Positions 61,327 through 64,000 of a DNA stretch of 64,000 nucleotides are shown here, piece after piece. This DNA comes from CAVRXQ01 sp963831155. GTDB taxonomy: Bacteria > Actinomycetota > Acidimicrobiia > Acidimicrobiales > Bog-793. The DNA is taken from positions 434,001 through 498,000 of the forward strand of contig CAWHOY010000008.1 of the NCBI GenBank assembly GCA_963831155.1, given 5' to 3'. The notes below the pieces were generated by a model. That model ran no database searches. It saw only the letters and a program-made list of their open reading frames with translations, and was not told the origin of the DNA. The translations under genes were made by a program, and so were the position numbers. Positions within the stretch are counted from its first letter, which is position 1; the number at the start of each line of letters is the position of its first letter.

Positions 61327-63099
61327 GTGATTCGCGAGGTCAAGCTTCGTCGCTTCAAGGGATTTGAACGATTCAGCATGCGGTTGGGCAATCGCGCGGT
61401 TCTTGTGGGGCCAAACAACGCTGGTAAATCCACGGCCATATCCGCGATTAGAGCGATCGCCGGAATGCGCCAGCGCGCGGCTCGAGAGGCACCTTCGCGA
61501 TATGAGCACATCCGGGGGATTGGTCGACGCGGCTGGACGGTGCCCAGAGGGTACGGAATGAGTGATGAGAACCTCCGATACGACCTTCTCGATCGAACCG
61601 TCGAAATCTCAGGAGTGTTCGGGAACGGAGCCCGCCTGGAAGCGGTGTGGCCGGGTCAAATTGATGAAAGCACTGACGATGCCGATGGGCTTTCCGATCC
61701 GTTCTTCCACTTCCTGGATCGAGTCGGCAATGGGCTGCATACCCCAAGAGATGTGCGACTTGCCATCTCCGAAATCGGAAACATTCCTATCCTCACTCCA
61801 ATTGATCAACACGAAGTATTGAGATCTCGCGACACTGTCGTTCGAAACATGTCGGGCCGACTCGCCAGTCGACATTTTCGAAACCAGCTGCTTCTTATCG
61901 CGTCCGAGCAGAACTCAGTGGTCGACGGCACTCGCTTCGATGAGTTTCTTACCTTTGCCGCGCCGTGGTTAGATGACATGCAACTTGACCGACCAGTTGA
62001 ACGTCGGTCAGAAGAGTCGACCGAAATAGACGTCTTCTATTACGAGCGTCGAAGGCCCAGGGAGCTCGCGTGGGCTGGAGACGGGTTTCAAGTATTTCTT
62101 CAGCTGCTGTTCCATCTCTTTCGTCTCCAGGATGCGGAAAGCATCGTCCTGGACGAGCCTGGCGTTTACCTGCATCCCGACTTGGAACGACGGCTGTACC
62201 AGGTCGTTGATACCCATGAAGGGCAAGTGATCTTCGCTACGCACTCGTCCGAACTTGTCGCAGAAGTTCCACCGGATGCTGTTGTCTGGATCGATCGCGA
62301 ACGACGACGCGCTGTAGCTTCCCCGGATTCGAAGACGCTCGAAGATCTCTCAACTGCGATCGGATCTGGATTCAACCTGCGTTTAGCGCGCGTGTTGCGT
62401 TCCAAGGCCGTTCTCTTCGTGGAAGGGGACGATGCGACCCTCCTCCGACTGCTTGCGAGAACCTTGGGCGCGTCCCAGATTCTGTCCGAAACCGCCCTAG
62501 CTGTTGTGGCATTGGGCGGAATCGCAAATCGTCGACAATTGGAGAGCTTTGCTTGGATCGCCGACAACATGCTCCAAGGGACGATTCAAGGGTTCGTAAT
62601 ACTTGATCGCGACTACCGCACGAGAGAGATAGTCATGCGGATCGAGCGGCAGCTCCGCGAATCTCAGCTCCGCCCTCATGTGTGGAGGCGCAAGGAGCTC
62701 GAGAGCTATCTAATCGAGACCGCTCCAATTGCGCGCCTCATGGGCGCGGAGCCCGCCTGGGTCGACGAAGTCCTCGCGGACGAGACAGCGCATCTTAAGA
62801 ACTTCGTGCACTCACGCATGGTAAGTGCAACGTTCTCCGAACGTGCTGAGCGTTCCGAGGATCTGAGTTCAGTAACTGAGCGCGTGACGGAAGAGTTCGA
62901 TGCCTTTTGGAGCGACCCCGTGTCACGCCGGTGGCGCTGCTCCGCCAAGGAACTAATCGCATCCCTGAACCGACACGCCGAGGCGGCTGGGCTCTCGACG
63001 GTCACAAGTTACGGTCTGGCTCGCGGTATTGCACGCGACGAAATTGCTCCAGAGCTCGGCGACCTCCTTAGCGAGATTGACATCGCAGTATCCCGGTAA
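61327..63099 (+). CDS. OLD-family AAA ATPase / TOPRIM endonuclease
   Basis: The 590-residue protein has an ABC/SMC-like ATPase with Walker A GPNNAGKST (about 28-36). It continues with the signature/Walker B region DAESIVLDEPGVYLHPDLE, then IFATHSSELVAEV. The C-terminal part is a TOPRIM nuclease with VLFVEGDDATLLRLL and the acidic motif FVILDRDYRT. This is the single-protein OLD layout, used in phage exclusion and in several defence systems. No partner helicase or reverse transcriptase lies next to it. GTG 61327 is the start, although the upstream AAGGA is unusually close. Base composition is lower in GC than in the core. Confidence 0.85.
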   Translation: MIREVKLRRFKGFERFSMRLGNRAVLVGPNNAGKSTAISAIRAIAGMRQRAAREAPSRYEHIRGIGRRGWTVPRGYGMSDENLRYDLLDRTVEISGVFGNGARLEAVWPGQIDESTDDADGLSDPFFHFLDRVGNGLHTPRDVRLAISEIGNIPILTPIDQHEVLRSRDTVVRNMSGRLASRHFRNQLLLIASEQNSVVDGTRFDEFLTFAAPWLDDMQLDRPVERRSEESTEIDVFYYERRRPRELAWAGDGFQVFLQLLFHLFRLQDAESIVLDEPGVYLHPDLERRLYQVVDTHEGQVIFATHSSELVAEVPPDAVVWIDRERRRAVASPDSKTLEDLSTAIGSGFNLRLARVLRSKAVLFVEGDDATLLRLLARTLGASQILSETALAVVALGGIANRRQLESFAWIADNMLQGTIQGFVILDRDYRTREIVMRIERQLRESQLRPHVWRRKELESYLIETAPIARLMGAEPAWVDEVLADETAHLKNFVHSRMVSATFSERAERSEDLSSVTERVTEEFDAFWSDPVSRRWRCSAKELIASLNRHAEAAGLSTVTSYGLARGIARDEIAPELGDLLSEIDIAVSR

Positions 63100-63425
63100 C
63101 AGACGAGTGCTCCAACTGCCGGTACCGACTCATCGTTGAAGGAAATTCGTCCTGCCGAGTGTTCACGGCCTGTCCTTCGCCGGGTGTCGTTGCAACCGCC
63201 CGGGACCGGGCGTCGCCGTGCTAATCACCTGCTAATCAACGGGACGGAGGCGGCGCTACCAGTGCCGACTCGGCAGATGCCGCCGCGTGCGCCAGCAGGC
63301 AGGATGGGAGTGGCCCTACTGGATAGACGGATTTTGACAGCTTGAGGGACTAATCCGTCCCCTGAAGATCCCTGCGAGAGCGACGGTCCATGCTCGAAAT
63401 TCGGTGTGTATGACGGAGAGGCGAG
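63100..63425. other. Gene-free stretch
   Basis: I find no credible gene in this 326-base gap between the OLD gene and the small minus-strand gene. A GCTAATCA segment occurs twice, about 11 bases apart, near 63222-63240. Confidence 0.4.
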
Positions 63426-63716
63426 CTAGCTGCGTTCGGCCCCTTCTTTCTTCGGCTCGTAGAGCGACCACACCATGTTCAGCAGACCCGAATGGAGGTA
63501 GGACTTCATCTGTAGCAGGCTCGCTTCCGGCTTCCCCAGCAGGACGAGCATCAGCTCGCCGTTCGGCTTCGTCCACTCGGACAGTGCAACCCAGCCGCTG
63601 AGACTCGCGCCGTCAGCGGGAGGTTCGGATCGAAGAACTGCGTCGATCTCGCCATCCGCTGAAGAGGTGCCGTACGGGCGCGTGGCGCGGGGTTGGCGTT
63701 CATGAGGTGCTCTCAT
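63426..63716 (-). CDS. Small hypothetical protein
   Basis: This 96-residue protein is not recognised. It has a polar start (RAPHERQPRATRPYG) and then a segment with alternating hydrophobic residues, LSGWVALSEWTKPNGELMLV and later LHSGLLNMVWSLYEP, that looks like a folded small domain. Third-position GC is consistent with coding. The ATG at 63716 may not be the true start, since the first 20 residues are low-complexity. It lies between the OLD gene and copy B of the structured repeat, reading leftwards. Confidence 0.45.
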   Translation of the reverse strand: MRAPHERQPRATRPYGTSSADGEIDAVLRSEPPADGASLSGWVALSEWTKPNGELMLVLLGKPEASLLQMKSYLHSGLLNMVWSLYEPKKEGAERS

Positions 63717-63787
63717 GAAGTGAGTCTCGCGCGCCGTCGGTGTCGCGGCGGGGCGAGTGTTCGATCTCTCGATCCTCCCGCCAGGCT

Positions 63788-63920
63788 CATTACTACTTTC
63801 GTTACTACAACTGCGCCTAACTTCGCCGACTTGATGGAACGGACCGGACGAGAGGTCCTACTCAAGACTCCGACGTGGGCGACGGGTCAAGCCAAAGACC
63901 CTCGTGCTCGCCCTCATAAT
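63788..63920 (+). repeat. Structured 133-base repeat, copy B
   Basis: It aligns with copy A over its whole length with roughly one base in five changed. The first stem is GGACC/GGTCC around GGACGAGA, so the G-C pair at its fourth position in copy A is a C-G pair here. The second stem is weaker (GAC/GTC). It lies near the window end, with 80 bases of unassigned sequence after it. The gene that may follow is outside the window. Confidence 0.8.
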
Positions 63921-64000
63921 TTTGCTAACGATTTCTGTCAAGTACGCTGCCGCCCGCCGATTCGCCGTCGAGAATAGTTTCCATAGCGTCGGCCGCCGCG

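Noticed and set aside
61087..63920. The 134-base repeat as an integron attC site (GCCTAAC in copy B fits the RYYYAAC core).
   Set aside because: Copy A has GCGTAAC, no matching GTTRRRY core is found at the other end of either copy, and neighbouring genes are in both orientations with no integron integrase.
61034..63977. Parallel reading frames through both repeat copies (ITTFVTTTA).
   Set aside because: The two copies go out of frame after about 14 codons and have no start or ribosome-binding site, so the similarity is at the nucleic-acid level.

Overview
The window is high-GC chromosomal DNA from an actinobacterium, probably of the class Acidimicrobiia or a near relative. This rests on two WhiB-type Fe-S regulators, a DUF3817/DUF2342 pair, a UPF0182 protein beside a PDZ-Lon-like protease, a three-gene succinate dehydrogenase of the mycobacterial Sdh1 type, and frequent GTG/TTG starts. 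The lineage is an inference; no rRNA is present.

Region 1 (1-38.6 kb) is an ordinary core chromosome. It opens with the end of pcrA, followed by a tightly overlapping operon sucC-sucD-purN-purH-folD. Next come two MFS exporters, a GNAT enzyme, a glutaryl-CoA-dehydrogenase-type flavoprotein, metF, icd, a LysE exporter, a very large adenylate-cyclase/AAA/TPR regulator, mdh and the sdhCAB operon with two small trailing genes. Central carbon metabolism (sucCD, icd, mdh, sdh) and folate one-carbon metabolism (purN, purH, folD, metF, a formiminotransferase-like protein) dominate. From 24.5 to 38.6 kb the genes concern the envelope, proteolysis and the cytoskeleton: a DUF2342 protein with a weak zinc motif, DUF3817, an HtrA-like protein with no catalytic triad, an MreB paralogue, a HEAT-repeat protein, a Lon-like PDZ protease, a DivIVA-like protein fused to a phage Mu F-like C-terminus, UPF0182, a cis-prenyltransferase, an HTH regulator and an M23-like secreted coiled-coil protein.

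Region 2 (38.6-about 48 kb) begins at an initiator tRNA-Met gene. Immediately downstream is a tyrosine integrase, then Gp37/Gp68 with TcmP, a two-gene membrane protein/HNH nuclease unit, and a nuclease-helicase pair that resembles Hachiman (HamA-HamB). I read this as a tRNA-associated integrated island carrying defence-type genes. No second attachment site was found.

Region 3 (48-64 kb) is a patchwork of single accessory genes in both orientations: Nudix, two methyltransferases, a blasticidin-S-deaminase-like enzyme, GNAT, a BAAT-like lipoprotein, a tricorn protease, a PPOX flavoprotein, an aminoglycoside-kinase-like protein, an RCC1-repeat protein with near-identical 153-bp repeats, an HEPN-like protein, a broken uridine kinase and an OLD-family ATPase/nuclease. 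Two diverged copies of a roughly 134-bp element with a compensatory stem change flank the OLD gene.

The strongest leads for an undescribed system are the DivIVA/Mu-F fusion, the membrane protein/HNH pair inside the defence island, and the duplicated structured element around the OLD nuclease. Coordinates of GTG/TTG starts are judgements from ribosome-binding sites and domain boundaries.
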